Shown piece after piece: positions 33,886 to 45,200 of a DNA stretch of 64,000 nt. The translations under genes were made by a program, and so were the position numbers. Within the stretch, counting starts at the first letter, position 1. Every line of letters starts with the position of its first letter. Below the pieces are notes generated by a model. It saw nothing but the letters and a program-made list of their open reading frames with translations, was not told the DNA's origin and did not search any database. The stretch lies in assembly GCF_050589845.1 (NCBI RefSeq), contig NZ_JBNGPA010000003.1, positions 310,001-374,000 on the forward strand, given 5' to 3'. The stretch is from Carboxylicivirga agarovorans (lineage in GTDB: Bacteria > Bacteroidota > Bacteroidia > Bacteroidales > Marinilabiliaceae).

Positions 33886-34668
33886 TTAATCCTTAATGCA
33901 ACGAACTGAAAATCCATTATTTTTGTTGTCCAGATTACGCATAATTGCATCATTCAGACAATAAAGTAGCCGACTATATGCATCGTTACCATTTTCTGTA
34001 CCACTCCACCATGTTCCTAGGAAGCTAGCATCATAGAAACCACTATTACTATAATGACGACCTCCGCTAGGAGGAGCTGAAAAATCATAATCATTGGTGC
34101 CATTGCCAGTTGAATACCATCCAGAATTTGCTTTCAATTTAAGTCCTTCCGTTGTACCTCGATAACCTGTAGCATTTAAATCTGATTCTGATATTCCAAG
34201 GAATCGTTCTAGTATCTGCCACTCTTCATCTGACGGTACATGCCATCCTGATGGACATAGTTTATTAGTCTCAATAGTGTACCAGTTATAAAGTGCTCCA
34301 TAATTATTATCATTCGCAAATGTTTCATCGTTATCATACCAACAATATGCTCCAATAGATATATCTGCCCATAAAGCATTGTCTGTTATTTTATGAATTG
34401 CTGTTCCATCATTATAAGTTGTTGTTCTCAAATTCTCAGACATCCATGTTTGTGTTCCGATTAAAACAGTTTGATATTCATTACCATCATTATCTATTAA
34501 AATCCCTTGTGATGGCTGGTAAAATATAACACTATCCACTTCTGCTAATACATGTTCCCCAACAACAACACCATCTTTAATAATGTACATAGTTTCTTGA
34601 GCTTCAGTATTAGCTATAATTGATAAAGAAATAATTATTAGTAATAATATTCTATTAATTAATTTCAT
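33886..34668 (-). CDS. Secreted protein with Fibrobacter succinogenes major paralogous (FISUMP) domain
   Basis: 260 residues with a signal peptide (MKLINRILLLIIISLSIIAN, ending near TEAQ). The FISUMP domain (residues about 60-258) shows the expected markers: QTVLIGTQTWMSENLRTTTY, CWYDNDE, YGALYNWYTI, CPSGWHVPSDEEWQ, LKLKANSGW, NDYDFSAPPSGGRHY, WWSGTENG, FSVRCIKD. The short N-terminal region (VLAEVDSVIFYQPSQG) resembles a Bacteroidota linker. Exported and probably cell-surface attached; function of the domain unknown. It follows the T9SS gene by 7 bp. Confidence 0.9.
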   Translation of the reverse strand: MKLINRILLLIIISLSIIANTEAQETMYIIKDGVVVGEHVLAEVDSVIFYQPSQGILIDNDGNEYQTVLIGTQTWMSENLRTTTYNDGTAIHKITDNALWADISIGAYCWYDNDETFANDNNYGALYNWYTIETNKLCPSGWHVPSDEEWQILERFLGISESDLNATGYRGTTEGLKLKANSGWYSTGNGTNDYDFSAPPSGGRHYSNSGFYDASFLGTWWSGTENGNDAYSRLLYCLNDAIMRNLDNKNNGFSVRCIKD

Positions 34669-34675
34669 TTTAAGT

Positions 34676-35188
34676 CTAGTTTTTTAAGAATTTAATATTT
34701 TCAATTTTATCATAAGTATAAATACGACATAAGTACATTCCATTTCTTAAGTCTGATACATTAATACTTTTAAATGAGGTAAGAATTTCTTTCTTTAGCA
34801 CTCTCCCCTGTAAATCAAATATTTCAACTTTCAAGACACATTCTAGAGCTATTTCGCTTTTTATATAAAATACATCATTAACTGGATTTGGGTAAAGTTG
34901 TAGCTTTTCTTCAGGTTGTTTTCTTTCTAATGGAATTTCAATCTTTGTACTTATGCCATTGAAATCAAGTCTTTTTAGACCACTTATGTCATAAGAGTTT
35001 GAACTTCCATCCATTTCATTAACATGTAAGTTACCTCCGGAAAAGGTTAGTTTCCTGATGTCATTGGTGTAAAAAAAGGAAAACCCTCCTGAACTCTCTT
35101 TCACATTTAATATGTTTTGTGCATTTAAACTTAAGAGTCCAAAACTCATAAATAGAGCTATATAAATCTTCTGTATTCTGTTCTGCAT
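34676..35188 (-). CDS. Secreted protein with type IX sorting domain
   Basis: 170 residues: signal peptide (MQNRIQKIYIALFMSFGLLS ending at LNAQ), a 60-residue region containing FYTNDIRKLTFSGGNLHVNE, and a C-terminal T9SS type A sorting domain (LQLYPNPVNDVFYI, then VEIFDLQGRVLKKEIL and DLRNGMYLCRIY). The passenger is very short. It is probably an operon leader with the FISUMP gene 7 bp downstream. Confidence 0.85.
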   Translation of the reverse strand: MQNRIQKIYIALFMSFGLLSLNAQNILNVKESSGGFSFFYTNDIRKLTFSGGNLHVNEMDGSSNSYDISGLKRLDFNGISTKIEIPLERKQPEEKLQLYPNPVNDVFYIKSEIALECVLKVEIFDLQGRVLKKEILTSFKSINVSDLRNGMYLCRIYTYDKIENIKFLKN

Positions 35189-36843
35189 GTTTAGTTGTTG
35201 TAAAACATTTTGTATTCTTGTTGCTATGTCATTCCAATGTTGGGTAACTACTCGATATACGGCGTTATGCTTTGTATATATTCTATAGTAATTGACTTAT
35301 ATATGGTATTACTAAAAAATATATAGTATATATTTTTGCAGCACAAGGCTGTGATATCTAAGTTGTATTATTGCTTCACCACCCTCTCTTACACTCTCAA
35401 TACACCCGGTTAGGTAAGATGGCCTATTTCCGATTAGCGCCACTAAATTAAATATTTTGCCTAAACAACAAGTACCATATTGATAAATATAATTAATCCG
35501 TTGACTAAAGGAGAAAATGTGCTCATATGGAAAGAATATGGGCAATCCACTCCTATAATTGTATTTTCATAAAACTCCAAACCGCATAACCCATTTATAA
35601 AACCAGTTTATGAGACTATTAATACTTGTGTATGTTAGGGAGGGTAAGATAGTCTCCCAAAACCGTGCTATTGCATGACTAACACATTACCTTCCCTGCT
35701 CTAAAGAGCTATCAAACTAATTTGCCTGCGATAACAGCAGTTTTGGATAGATAATATTACTCCTCCCACTTTACACCCACAAACTTTATATCTAATATAT
35801 TTGACATATCACTACTCCTTCGTCAAACTCACTCATTCCATTTTATATTTCACCCACACGATTACCTTGAGTCCTTCTTAGCCTATTAGGCTGACACTCA
35901 CAAAATGTTTCAGACCTACAGCCTGATATTTACACGATAACCATGATCAAGGGGCGATGCCCTTTGCTGCGATGTTTAAGGCTGTCAGCCTTATGCTTAG
36001 GTACATGATGTTTGAGTTGGAAGATGACTAACTGTCGAACTGATTAATTGTCGAACTGTCTATTGGCCAATCAGTCTATCATCTAATAGTCTATATCAAC
36101 ACCACTGGCGCAGTTTTGCAAACATTGCCTTTACAGATTTATTATTAATCAACTCATCTCTCCCCCGATGGCTATCGGGGTCCACGGATTATTGACTGGA
36201 CCATTTGATTATTGTTACAACTAATCGCTACACGATTAGATAATCCGTGTAATCCGTGGTTCATCTTTTTTTTATTTATTTATATCATTGGCTTGTGTTA
36301 TATTTTGCCTCTCTTAAAACCACCGTTTTCTTTTTTTTGACCACGCCCAGATGGCTATTTGAGTCTCACCGCTCTCCGCTTTGTCGAATTGTCGAGTTAC
36401 TAAATGGAGGAATTGTTGAGTTATGCTTAAAAACCTTTATGGTGAGTTAAACAGATAAACTTTTAAACTAATAAACAGTCTCATGATCTAATGGTCTTCT
36501 AGTGCACAGTACTCGGTGCATAGTGCCCCTCTTACTACTCCCCCGATGGCTATCGGGGTCTCACCTTCCATTCCCTTCATCAACAGTTTAATATAATAAA
36601 TAAACAAGACAGTTGATTTCTGAACAAAATATTTAATTTAGTGGCGCTAATCGGAAATAAACCATTCTGGAGCGGACTCATTTAGGTTAGGATATGTTTA
36701 TATAGTCGTTTATAAACGTATAACCTGCTAAACGTTTATAAGTGTTTAATAAATGAGTATATAGATCTTATTTAGGGTGTAAAGAATTGGTGGGTGATAG
36801 CAGGAAGTTGGGCTTAATTTATGAGTAAAATCGACCCATAGAT
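35189..36843. repeat. Repeat-rich intergenic region (short palindromes and long dispersed repeats)
   Basis: 1.65 kb without a gene. Contents: short palindromes AGCCTATTAGGCT (35880-35892), AAGGGGCGATGCCCTTT (35949-35965) and TAAGGCTGTCAGCCTTA (35977-35993); P1 palindromes at 36162-36180 and 36540-36558; a degenerate P2 element near 36106-36139; and long repeat R1 (36364-36565), the partner of 50843-51053. R1 also contains an 11-codon frame (MLKNLYGELNR). No promoter or RNA gene recognised. Confidence 0.55.
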
Positions 36844-37548
36844 ATGAAGAAAATATTGATTGCTATAATTCTTGGAGCTGTTTGCTATTCATGTATTAAT
36901 CCCAAGGAAAATATTTTGAATCAAGACATATTTGAACTAATCATTAAGGATAGGATTCGATTAAACTCTACAGTTCAGATTCTTCAAGAAACAAATGATT
37001 CTTTAGGGATTTTCAATATCACACTCATTGAAAATTCGAATATTGATGTTGAACTTGATACAACAAGAAATAGGTTGGTTTTTCTTGGCGGACAATCTAT
37101 TCCATTATCACATCCATTTTTTATGGATTCCGTTGATTACATTGACCATCAATTAGATCACTTGAAATCTTCTTCATGGGATACAACCTCTCTAGGCTTA
37201 AAAATAGAGATTGATTCACCATTAGAAGAACTTGGTGATAGTATAAAGTACAAGACATTGTGGTGGATAGACAAATATGTAAAAGACAAGGCTTTCCTGC
37301 AAATAGGTCAACCTATTTTTAATGTAAATGGGGAAGCTCTGGTTGCTACAGAGATAATGATAGAAGACTACGTGATAAATAAAATGTACATATTAAATAG
37401 GGTAAATGACAATTGGAAAATTATTGATTCGAACTCTTCAATTGGGAAATTTACACCTCCCGAAATTAAAGAAAAAACTAATCCCGATGGAACAATAGCA
37501 AGAACAGAGACACGCTATTTAATTTTTCTAGGGAATTATGATATTTAA
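36844..37548 (+). CDS. Lipoprotein, unrecognised family
   Basis: 234 residues with a lipoprotein signal ending at Cys18 (MKKILIAIILGAVCYSCINP; the lipobox is VCYSC). No family recognised. The remainder is acidic with a mixed strand-rich composition (NSTVQILQETNDSLGIFNIT, WDTTSLGLKIEIDSPLEELG, WWIDKYVKDK). It would be surface- or periplasm-facing at the outer membrane. Followed by the MORN gene 68 bp on; not clearly co-transcribed. Confidence 0.7.
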   Translation: MKKILIAIILGAVCYSCINPKENILNQDIFELIIKDRIRLNSTVQILQETNDSLGIFNITLIENSNIDVELDTTRNRLVFLGGQSIPLSHPFFMDSVDYIDHQLDHLKSSSWDTTSLGLKIEIDSPLEELGDSIKYKTLWWIDKYVKDKAFLQIGQPIFNVNGEALVATEIMIEDYVINKMYILNRVNDNWKIIDSNSSIGKFTPPEIKEKTNPDGTIARTETRYLIFLGNYDI

Positions 37549-37616
37549 AAAACTAAAGTTATGAAAATGCACCATACATCAACCATGATATACCATTTGC
37601 AATATCCTTAAGCCCA

Positions 37617-38312
37617 ATGAGAATACTTGTTATATTATTTTCCCTAATGGCAACTGTTTCATTTGCTCAGGATAGTTGGCTAATTGATAAAAACGGATGT
37701 AAAGTATATAATCCTTACCCAAGAAAGCATGAATCTGTCGAATGGACAGGTGAATGCAAAGATGGCACTGCTAATGGTTATGGTAAGCTCATTTGGTATC
37801 TGAAAGGTAAGAAAACAAATAATGTTTATACCGGATTCATGAAGAATGGACGACCAGAAGGCAAAGGGAAATATGAAACGCAAACGAAGTTTTTTAAGGA
37901 AACCTTTGAAGGTGTATTTCAAAATGGAGAATTATCCTTTGGTACAATATATTCTTATTCAAAGCAAGATACTACAAAATATGTTGGTGAAATAACAAAC
38001 TGGAAAGCTAATGGCCATGGTGTTATGTCGTTCTCTGATGGCGATTGGTTCAAAGGAGAATTTAAGGATAATTATTTTATAGACGGTGTTTACACAGTAC
38101 CATCCCTGGGTTACAAAATTGAAAGTTCAGAATGGAAATATTATTCGACACCAAAAGGAACATTAACTTGGGGAGATGGATCGGTATACATTGGAGAACT
38201 GGAAGTATATCTTCCACATGGAAACGGAATGATCGTTTATCCTGATGGAGTCATTCAAAAAGGAAAATGGAGAAATGGAATATTAATAAAAATATTAGAA
38301 AGCGATTTGTAA
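37617..38312 (+). CDS. Secreted MORN-repeat protein
   Basis: 231 residues, signal peptide (MRILVILFSLMATVSFA). From residue 35 several MORN repeats: WTGECKDGTANGYGKLIWYL, YTGFMKNGRPEGKGKYE, FEGVFQNGELSFG, YVGEITNWKANGHGVMSFSD, FKGEFKDNYFIDGVY, YIGELEVYLPHGNGMIVYPD. Spacing is 20-25 residues per repeat. MORN arrays make beta-hairpin ladders used for lipid or protein binding at surfaces; exact role unknown. It follows a lipoprotein gene in the same direction. Confidence 0.85.
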   Translation: MRILVILFSLMATVSFAQDSWLIDKNGCKVYNPYPRKHESVEWTGECKDGTANGYGKLIWYLKGKKTNNVYTGFMKNGRPEGKGKYETQTKFFKETFEGVFQNGELSFGTIYSYSKQDTTKYVGEITNWKANGHGVMSFSDGDWFKGEFKDNYFIDGVYTVPSLGYKIESSEWKYYSTPKGTLTWGDGSVYIGELEVYLPHGNGMIVYPDGVIQKGKWRNGILIKILESDL

Positions 38313-38548
38313 CACTCAGCCATTGGCACAGGTTTGCAATCTGTGTCTTTAAAAATTATTCAAACAATTAACATTCAGCAAGCACCTAAACGCAATAAAT
38401 GTCGAACCGTCAAATTGCTTAATCGCTAATATTAACAAACCACAAATTGCTCCACCACTGACGCATATTAGCAATCTGAGCCATTAAAGATTATTCAATT
38501 GCCCAGCTAAAACCAATGGCTTTGTAATAAAATTGTTAAGTTTAAATA
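38313..38548. repeat. P2-type dispersed palindromic repeats
   Basis: Two P2 elements (38323-38353 with GGCACAGGTTTGCAATCTGT; 38452-38486, degenerate) separated by the phrase GTCGAACCGTCAAATTGCTT (from 38401), which returns at 39178. Confidence 0.55.
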
Positions 38549-39079
38549 ATGAAAAACTGCTACTATATAGTCCTGTCTATAATGCTTTTATCCTGTCTCA
38601 AACATGGCAAAAGCAACTCCTTACCTACTGACCAGGAAATCAACAATACCATTAAAGAGATTTACGAATTGAAATTGGATAGTGAGACGGACAGCGAATG
38701 GAGACAGTTCATTCAATCTAACCCTATTACAATAAGACCAAATATAAATTTACCTGAGTTGACCTTAAATAATGAATCGGAAAAGTATTTCTCAAAAAAG
38801 GATTTGAAATATATGATCAGGCAAAGGCAAATGATCAAAAATTGTCATCTCGATTCAACTATATTAAACGATTATAAAATAATAACTAGTGAAGGCGATG
38901 ATTATAAAGGATTGATAAATGAATTCACTATACCACTTTACTCATTAGATAGAAAAACAATCATTTTAACCGAGGGATATAACAGGGGAGTTTTATCCGG
39001 ATATTCATATACTTCGATTTACAAAAAGAATAATCACAATTGGGAGCTAGTATATAGATCCGATAAAATAAGATATTGA
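38549..39079 (+). CDS. Short lipoprotein, unrecognised family
   Basis: 176 residues; lipobox LLSC gives a lipid-anchored Cys16 (MKNCYYIVLSIMLLSCLKHG). No family recognised. A 55-residue helical segment (EINNTIKEIYELKLDSETDS) and an RQMIKNCHLDST block precede a strand-rich tail (TIILTEGYNRGVLSGYSYTS, then IYKKNNHNWELVYRS). Flanked on both sides by P2 repeats. Confidence 0.65.
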   Translation: MKNCYYIVLSIMLLSCLKHGKSNSLPTDQEINNTIKEIYELKLDSETDSEWRQFIQSNPITIRPNINLPELTLNNESEKYFSKKDLKYMIRQRQMIKNCHLDSTILNDYKIITSEGDDYKGLINEFTIPLYSLDRKTIILTEGYNRGVLSGYSYTSIYKKNNHNWELVYRSDKIRY

Positions 39080-39321
39080 TAAATTAAGCGCTCCCCCGCC
39101 GGCGCAGATTTGTAATCTGTGCCTTAAAAGAATACGCTTAATTATCTTCTTGCTTGAGCAAACACATTAACTGTCGAACAGTCAAATTGTCAAATTGCTT
39201 AATCGTTAAATTGACAAACCACAAATCTTTAAGGTCTGGTACCGATTGATTACCTGTAAACCTGAACTATTCGATGACCCATTGATCGAACAAGCTATTA
39301 AGCTAACAATTAATAACCTGC
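39080..39321. repeat. P2 element and related repeats
   Basis: GGCGCAGATTTGTAATCTGT at 39101-39120 is the cleanest P2 copy; the following GTCGAACAGTCAAATTGTCA phrase repeats that at 38401. The rest is unremarkable. Confidence 0.55.
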
Positions 39322-42030
39322 CTATTGAATCACCATGCGTTTTGTACCAGTTAGTTTATCATTGACGAACAACGAGTACAGATAGGTGCCGGACTTTAAC
39401 TGACCGGAGTTAAACTGAACTTCACCTTCTCCCGGTTCTTTGATGCTGAACCTTGCCATTTCTTTGCCATTGATTGAATAAAGGATAAGATAGGCTGAGT
39501 TATAGGTTTCAGCAATATAATAGGAAATAGTTGTGCTGGAACTAACAGGATTGGGTGTGTTTTGATACAATACAGATTTGCTTGCCTGTATGGATTTTAA
39601 TGATGCAGTGGTTGCTATTCCTAACCTGTCCAACACTTCTGCCATTTGGGTTTCCAGGGTAGCTATCCTGTTTTCAAGCGTTTCGATTTGGTTTTGCTGG
39701 TCAACTAGTATCTCGGAAAGATCAACTGTGTTACCTCCTGAAATTGTTAAGGAAGTGCCACTAATCGACAAATTCTGCTCGTCAGTATTATCCTTATAGG
39801 CGGATAAACTGACGGTAGTGCTGCTTGTGGATGTGCCTAATGCATCACCCTCCAGGTAAAGAGATGCCCCCCCCGACTCTTCTAAATTAGTTTCTTCAAG
39901 CCAAAGTGCTAAATCAACACTATTACCGTCCTCTATGCTTAAAACACCATCTACCAGTGATAATGACTGATCATCTGTTCCTGTTCCGTCTTGTAATGCG
40001 GATAGGTTTACTGAGTTTCCGTTATCGATAGAAAGAGTAGTACCTGTTAATGCCAGATTCTGCTCGTCGGTATTGGCTTCGTAACCATCCTGAAGAGCGG
40101 ATAAATCAACCGAGTTGGCACCTTCTATATGCAGTGTTGTGCCCGATAGTGTCAGGGCTTGGTTGTCGGTATTGGCCTCGTAACCATCCTGAATAAGCGA
40201 TAAATCGATAGTACTGCCGTTTTCGATGGACAAGTTGGTGCCCGACAAAGCTATATCCTGGGCATCGGTATTATCCAGGTAAGACGACAAATCCACTGAA
40301 TTACCATTGGAAACCGAAAGACTATGGTCGGTAATAGAAAGGGTTTGCGCATCGCTATTGTCCATGTATGCTGATAGGTCGATGTTATTTACACCGCCCG
40401 ATATGCTTAAGTTATGATCGGCCAAACTTAGTTCCTGATTATCGGTATTATCCATATATGCAGAAAGGTCAACCGAGTTACTTTCTGAAACGGACAGGCT
40501 ATGGTCAGTCAAATCCAAACGTTGAATACCATTTGACAGCCAGGTTGTACCATCCCATATTTTCAGTAGGTTATTCGTGTTGTCATACACCATCATGCCT
40601 TTGTCATCTGTTGTTAAGCTTCCCACAAACTGCTCCAGTTCTTCTTCCGACAGGCGGTTGATCAAGAAACCTTTATCTGTTTCTGAAAGGTCGATACTGG
40701 CATTGAGGTTTGGTGCCGTTGTTCCTATACCTAAGGTCATACGGTTATTGGCTGATGTTCCACCTATAACGAAACTATTATCTTGTGTAACGCTGGCATT
40801 GGATCCAATGGCCACTGAATGAAGGCCTGAAGCACTGGCATAACTACCAATGGCTATGGCACTATCGCCCGATATTTCTGTCTCCCGTCCTATGGCAATA
40901 GCATGGTCGTTGGTGATGCTTGTTTCGTAGCCAATGCCAATAGAGTATTGCGAATTGTCTTGCAAATAAGCCTTATTTCCGATACCAATAGAACCCGTTG
41001 TCAATACAGTAGCAATATTGCCAATGGCAACGGCATAATTACCAGTTACATAGGTGTCATAGCCTAACATGGTAGCATAATTACCACCTGCATAAGCTGA
41101 ATAACCAATAAATGTAACGCCAGACTTATTAGTGCCGTTAAAATCAGCTCTGGCGCCTATGCCAACATTATACTGCCCGTTTCGGTTCTTTCCTCCCGTG
41201 CGATAACCTAAATAGGTGTTATAACTGGCATCATTCGTTTCATTGGTCCGGTTATTGTCATATCCGGCACCATAACCCACAAAAGTGTTGAAGTCAGCAT
41301 ACTCATTAGCTGCACCCGAGGCAAAACCTATGAATGTATTGGCCTTACCTTCACCATTATCAGTTCCTGCTCCACTACCTAAAAAGGTATTGGCTGAACC
41401 GGTAGTGTTATCATACCCAACACTGCCTCCTGAAAAACTAATATTAGAAGTACCTTCGATTGTCTCAGAAAGACTGTATGTCGCTTCACCTCCTACAAAA
41501 GTATTGCCGGTTCCGGAGGTGTTCTTATAGCCGGCTACACTACCTACAAAGGTATTATGGTCGGCTGTATTATTATAGCCGGCATCTTCTCCAATGAAGG
41601 TATTTTCATCACCGCTTATGTTGTTAAAGCCAGCCTCTTCACCAACAAATACATTATCAACGCCGGAGGTATTGTAGTAGCCGGTGCGGTAACCGATAAA
41701 CACATTGTCGCCGGCATCACCATTACTATTACCTGCCAAAGATCCGAGGAAAGTATTGTGATAGCCATTATAATTTGATGCACCTGCACGCATACCAATA
41801 AAGGTATTGTGTTCTCCCGAGTTGTTATAGCCGGCTTTGTAACCAATAAAGGTTAAATGATTATTGTATTCGTTTAAATGTCCGGCAAAGAATCCCACAA
41901 AGACACAGGAGTCACCACCATCGTTATTATCTCCGGCACCGTTACCGGCATAATAAGTCCCATATTGTGCATTGATGATCTGGTTGATGCCCCAAAAGAA
42001 GCATAGAATAATAAGTAATTGTTTTTTCAT
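39322..42030 (-). CDS. Giant repeat-rich surface protein with type IX sorting domain
   Basis: 902 residues from the ATG at 42030 (MKKQLLIILCFFWGINQIIN; a further 7 codons upstream are less likely). Signal peptide to INAQ. Residues 25-430 hold about 15 to 18 copies of a 20-25 residue repeat with a G.N.....NTF.G..AG core (for example YNNSGEHNTFIGMRAGASN), typical of elongated adhesin-like stalks of the YadA type. Residues 430-800 contain repeats of the L.L.DGNSVDLSA.QDG.EANTD type (fibre/endosialidase-like beta helix). A C-terminal T9SS domain (NTPNPVSSSTTISYYIAETY, then KEMARFSIKEPGEGEVQFNS and LKSGTYLYSL) anchors it. Transcribed with the same CACACATCATGAAA start context as the next adhesin. 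Confidence 0.85.
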   Translation of the reverse strand: MKKQLLIILCFFWGINQIINAQYGTYYAGNGAGDNNDGGDSCVFVGFFAGHLNEYNNHLTFIGYKAGYNNSGEHNTFIGMRAGASNYNGYHNTFLGSLAGNSNGDAGDNVFIGYRTGYYNTSGVDNVFVGEEAGFNNISGDENTFIGEDAGYNNTADHNTFVGSVAGYKNTSGTGNTFVGGEATYSLSETIEGTSNISFSGGSVGYDNTTGSANTFLGSGAGTDNGEGKANTFIGFASGAANEYADFNTFVGYGAGYDNNRTNETNDASYNTYLGYRTGGKNRNGQYNVGIGARADFNGTNKSGVTFIGYSAYAGGNYATMLGYDTYVTGNYAVAIGNIATVLTTGSIGIGNKAYLQDNSQYSIGIGYETSITNDHAIAIGRETEISGDSAIAIGSYASASGLHSVAIGSNASVTQDNSFVIGGTSANNRMTLGIGTTAPNLNASIDLSETDKGFLINRLSEEELEQFVGSLTTDDKGMMVYDNTNNLLKIWDGTTWLSNGIQRLDLTDHSLSVSESNSVDLSAYMDNTDNQELSLADHNLSISGGVNNIDLSAYMDNSDAQTLSITDHSLSVSNGNSVDLSSYLDNTDAQDIALSGTNLSIENGSTIDLSLIQDGYEANTDNQALTLSGTTLHIEGANSVDLSALQDGYEANTDEQNLALTGTTLSIDNGNSVNLSALQDGTGTDDQSLSLVDGVLSIEDGNSVDLALWLEETNLEESGGASLYLEGDALGTSTSSTTVSLSAYKDNTDEQNLSISGTSLTISGGNTVDLSEILVDQQNQIETLENRIATLETQMAEVLDRLGIATTASLKSIQASKSVLYQNTPNPVSSSTTISYYIAETYNSAYLILYSINGKEMARFSIKEPGEGEVQFNSGQLKSGTYLYSLFVNDKLTGTKRMVIQ

Positions 42031-42147
42031 GATGTGTGTATTAAGTATCAAGGTGCAAGACTTAATTACAGCTCGCGTATTCCTATATCTTAGTCAGGAT
42101 GGTTTGAAAAGAAAGATGAGAAGTACCCGAGGAATAGGAGGATTAAA
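42031..42147. other. Spacer between two T9SS surface proteins
   Basis: About 120 bp directly upstream of the adhesin at 39322-42030; it would carry that gene's promoter, but no clear TAnnTTTG box is seen. The terminator of the BspA-type gene lies just beyond. Confidence 0.35.
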
Positions 42148-42195
42148 CAGGCAAAGGCACACTACAAATTTTGCTACTGCTTATGCCTTTGCCTG
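42148..42195 (-). terminator. Terminator after the BspA-type surface protein
   Basis: Perfect 12-bp stem CAGGCAAAGGCA / TGCCTTTGCCTG (42148-42159 with 42184-42195) across a 24-nt loop; on the minus strand a T-rich tract follows. It ends 13 bp from the BspA-type stop at 42209. Confidence 0.6.
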
Positions 42196-42208
42196 TATAC
42201 TCTGAATA

Positions 42209-45200
42209 TTATCGTACAGAAAGTTTAGATACTTCTTGTGTCCCTTTGATCTTTACAAGGTACATGCCTTTGCTTAGATCGCTAATGTTTATTCTTTGAT
42301 TAGTATAGCCCGTTTTATACAATTGGCCCGTGATACCGTATACACTGAACTGAACTGTTTGATCTGTCTTCACAATAATGTAATCATTGGCAGGATTAGG
42401 ATATACCATCACATCATTTTGTAAATGATTGTCGATGGCTGTGGCAACACTCACGGTAACCTTATGGCTACATGTTGATGTGTTTCCTGTTGCATCTGCT
42501 ACCGTCCAGGTAATAATATTATCTCCCATTGCTAATGATTCACCTGCCAATTCTGATTCATTATTAAAGTCGTTAGTGTAATCAACCGGTGAACAGTTAT
42601 CGTCAGAAGCTACTATTTCAAACTCGCCATCATCTACTACATAAAAGTTTCCGTCATTGGCAATCACCGTTTGATCATCAGGACAAACTATAGTAGGATT
42701 GGTGACATCTTGAATCACCACATTTTGCGTTTGAGTGCTTGTATTGCCATTACCATCATCATAGGTCCATGTTACCAGGGTTGTTCCCTGTGTGGTAATT
42801 GGCAACACAACATCATGAGTTCCCATTACCGTGCCTGCAAAGTTATCGGTGGCTGTTGGTGCAGTTAGTTCGGTCACTTCACACTCGGCAGTGATATCAC
42901 TTAGTATTTCTACATCTGCAACCGGCGCTGTGCCATCTGTGATAATCACATTTTGGGTTTGCGTTGCTATATTTCCGTTACCATCTTCATAAGTCCAGGT
43001 TATAATGGTGGTCCCTAATGTCTTGATTGGCAATACAGCATCATGTGTACCCACAACACTTCCTGTACACATATCCGTTGCAGTAGCTGCAGTTAATGAA
43101 GTCACTTCATTGATTCCTTCTATATCGCTTAAAGTGGTTTCGTCAGGTACCGGAGCATCTGATTCCAGGCCACTGTCATCTATCGTCCAACCAAATTCTG
43201 ACATTAATGTTTCTCGGGCTTCGCCTGCACTACAGTAGCTGGCATTTATGTTACCCAGAGTTACATCTGACTGGATCGGCTGAGCAGCCCAGCCTTCCAA
43301 AAGGGCGTCATAATTAGTGGTTGATAAACTCAGCCCTTGTAGCATATTATACATGTTTGAATTTGATGTTACACCTGACAATACCCAGCTACCCAGGTTT
43401 TGGTCAAAACTGCCTGCATCCTGAAACATATGGAAATATTTGTCTACCGAAGAAACATCCCATCCTGAAATATCCTGATTAAAAGCCTCTGCATACGCAA
43501 ACATATACCGCATATCAGTAACTTTTCCAGTATTCCAGCCCGAAATGTCCTGGTTAAAAGCAGTCGTTTCACTAAACATATATCCCATATTGGTGACCTC
43601 ACTCATATCCCATCCTGAAATATCCTGGTTAAAAAGAAGACATCCACGAAATAGATCATAAGTGGTAGTTACATTGGCAGTATTCCATGAACCTATATTT
43701 TGATTAAAGTCTTCACAGTCCCTGAACATGCCTTTCATAGTTGTTACATTACTAACATCCCATGCTGAAACATCACCGGTGAATGAAGAGCCATCGAACA
43801 TATAAGACAGTAATTGTGCATTACCCATCTCCCATGTTGACACATCACCATCAAAGGATGTATTAGCAAATAAAAAAGAGAAATCAACCACATGACTAAC
43901 ATCCCAATTAGATAAATCCCCGGTAAAGGATGATGCTCTCTTGAACATGTTTGCCAGACTGGTTATGTTTGATAAATCAGGGGCATCTGTTGCGTTATAT
44001 TCCATATTAACACAACTGACAAATGCATTTTCCATATTTTCCCATTGAATAGTTCCCCACTGATCAATAGAGCTTAGTTTCTGGCAATCGCCACTACCGT
44101 TGAACAAAATTGCCGGAAAAGTTCCCTGAATGCGTATGGTATATGCTCCTGCAGATCCATAATCATAAGTCAGATCTCCCGAAGCATTTAAATCATCAAA
44201 TACCCCGTCGTTATTCCAATCAACATCGTAATCGTATGTTAAATCAGAATTTGTGGGAATAGTAAAGGAAGTTGAACCTGAAGTTCCTTCATTATCGGTT
44301 TGTACGCTTATTACAAAATGCTCTGAATCTGAGCATAGTCGACCTTCGTCCTCAATTATCCAACCGTAAGTATCTGTAAGGATGTTGTGAGATGCTCCGG
44401 CACTGCAATAACTGGCAGGTACTGTACCTAAACTTATACCTGAAGGAACCGTCAATGCAGCCCAACCCATTAGTATATTGTCATAATTCTCTGTTGACAG
44501 CCCTGATGACCTGAATATATTATTCAAATAAGTAACATTGCTGATATCCCATGCAGAAAGGTCCTGATCAAATTCCCAGGCGTCTCTGAACATGGCGCGC
44601 AAATCAGAAGCATTCGACACATTCCAGCCCGAGACATTGCCATTAAAACGGTATGCTCCATTAAACATATATGGCATTTGTACAACTTTACTTACATCCC
44701 AGGTTGAGACATCTCCGTTAAAAACTGCAGCCTGGTAGAACATGTATTTCATATCGGTGACATTACTAACGTTCCAGCCGGTAAGATCCTGGTTAAAAGC
44801 AGTGTTTTGCTTGAACATTCCATACATATTCTGCACACCGGAAACATCCCAGCCCGATATATCCTTATTGAATGAATTAGCAGCTTCAAAAGTATTCTTC
44901 ATGCTAATCACATTGCTGACATCCCAAGCTGATATATCCTGGTTAAATACACTTGCCTTAGTGAAAGTTGACTCTAAAGTTGTGATAGTAGACACATCCC
45001 AGTTGGAAATATCACCATTGAATAACCTGCAATTATAAAAAGTACCTTTTAATGAAGTAGTATTGGAAAGGTCAGGTGCATCTGTTGCATTGTAAGTCAT
45101 ATGGAGACATCCGTAGAATGCGTTTTCCATGCTCTCCCATGAAATACTTCCCCATTGGTCAATGGATATAAGCTTGGCACAATCGCCTGTGCCGTTGAAA

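Noticed and set aside
35312..35545. Minus-strand frame of 77 codons
   Set aside because: Lies in a repeat-rich gap, no start context or family pattern.
40368..41530. Several long plus-strand frames opposite the adhesin
   Set aside because: Antisense shadows of the repetitive coding sequence.
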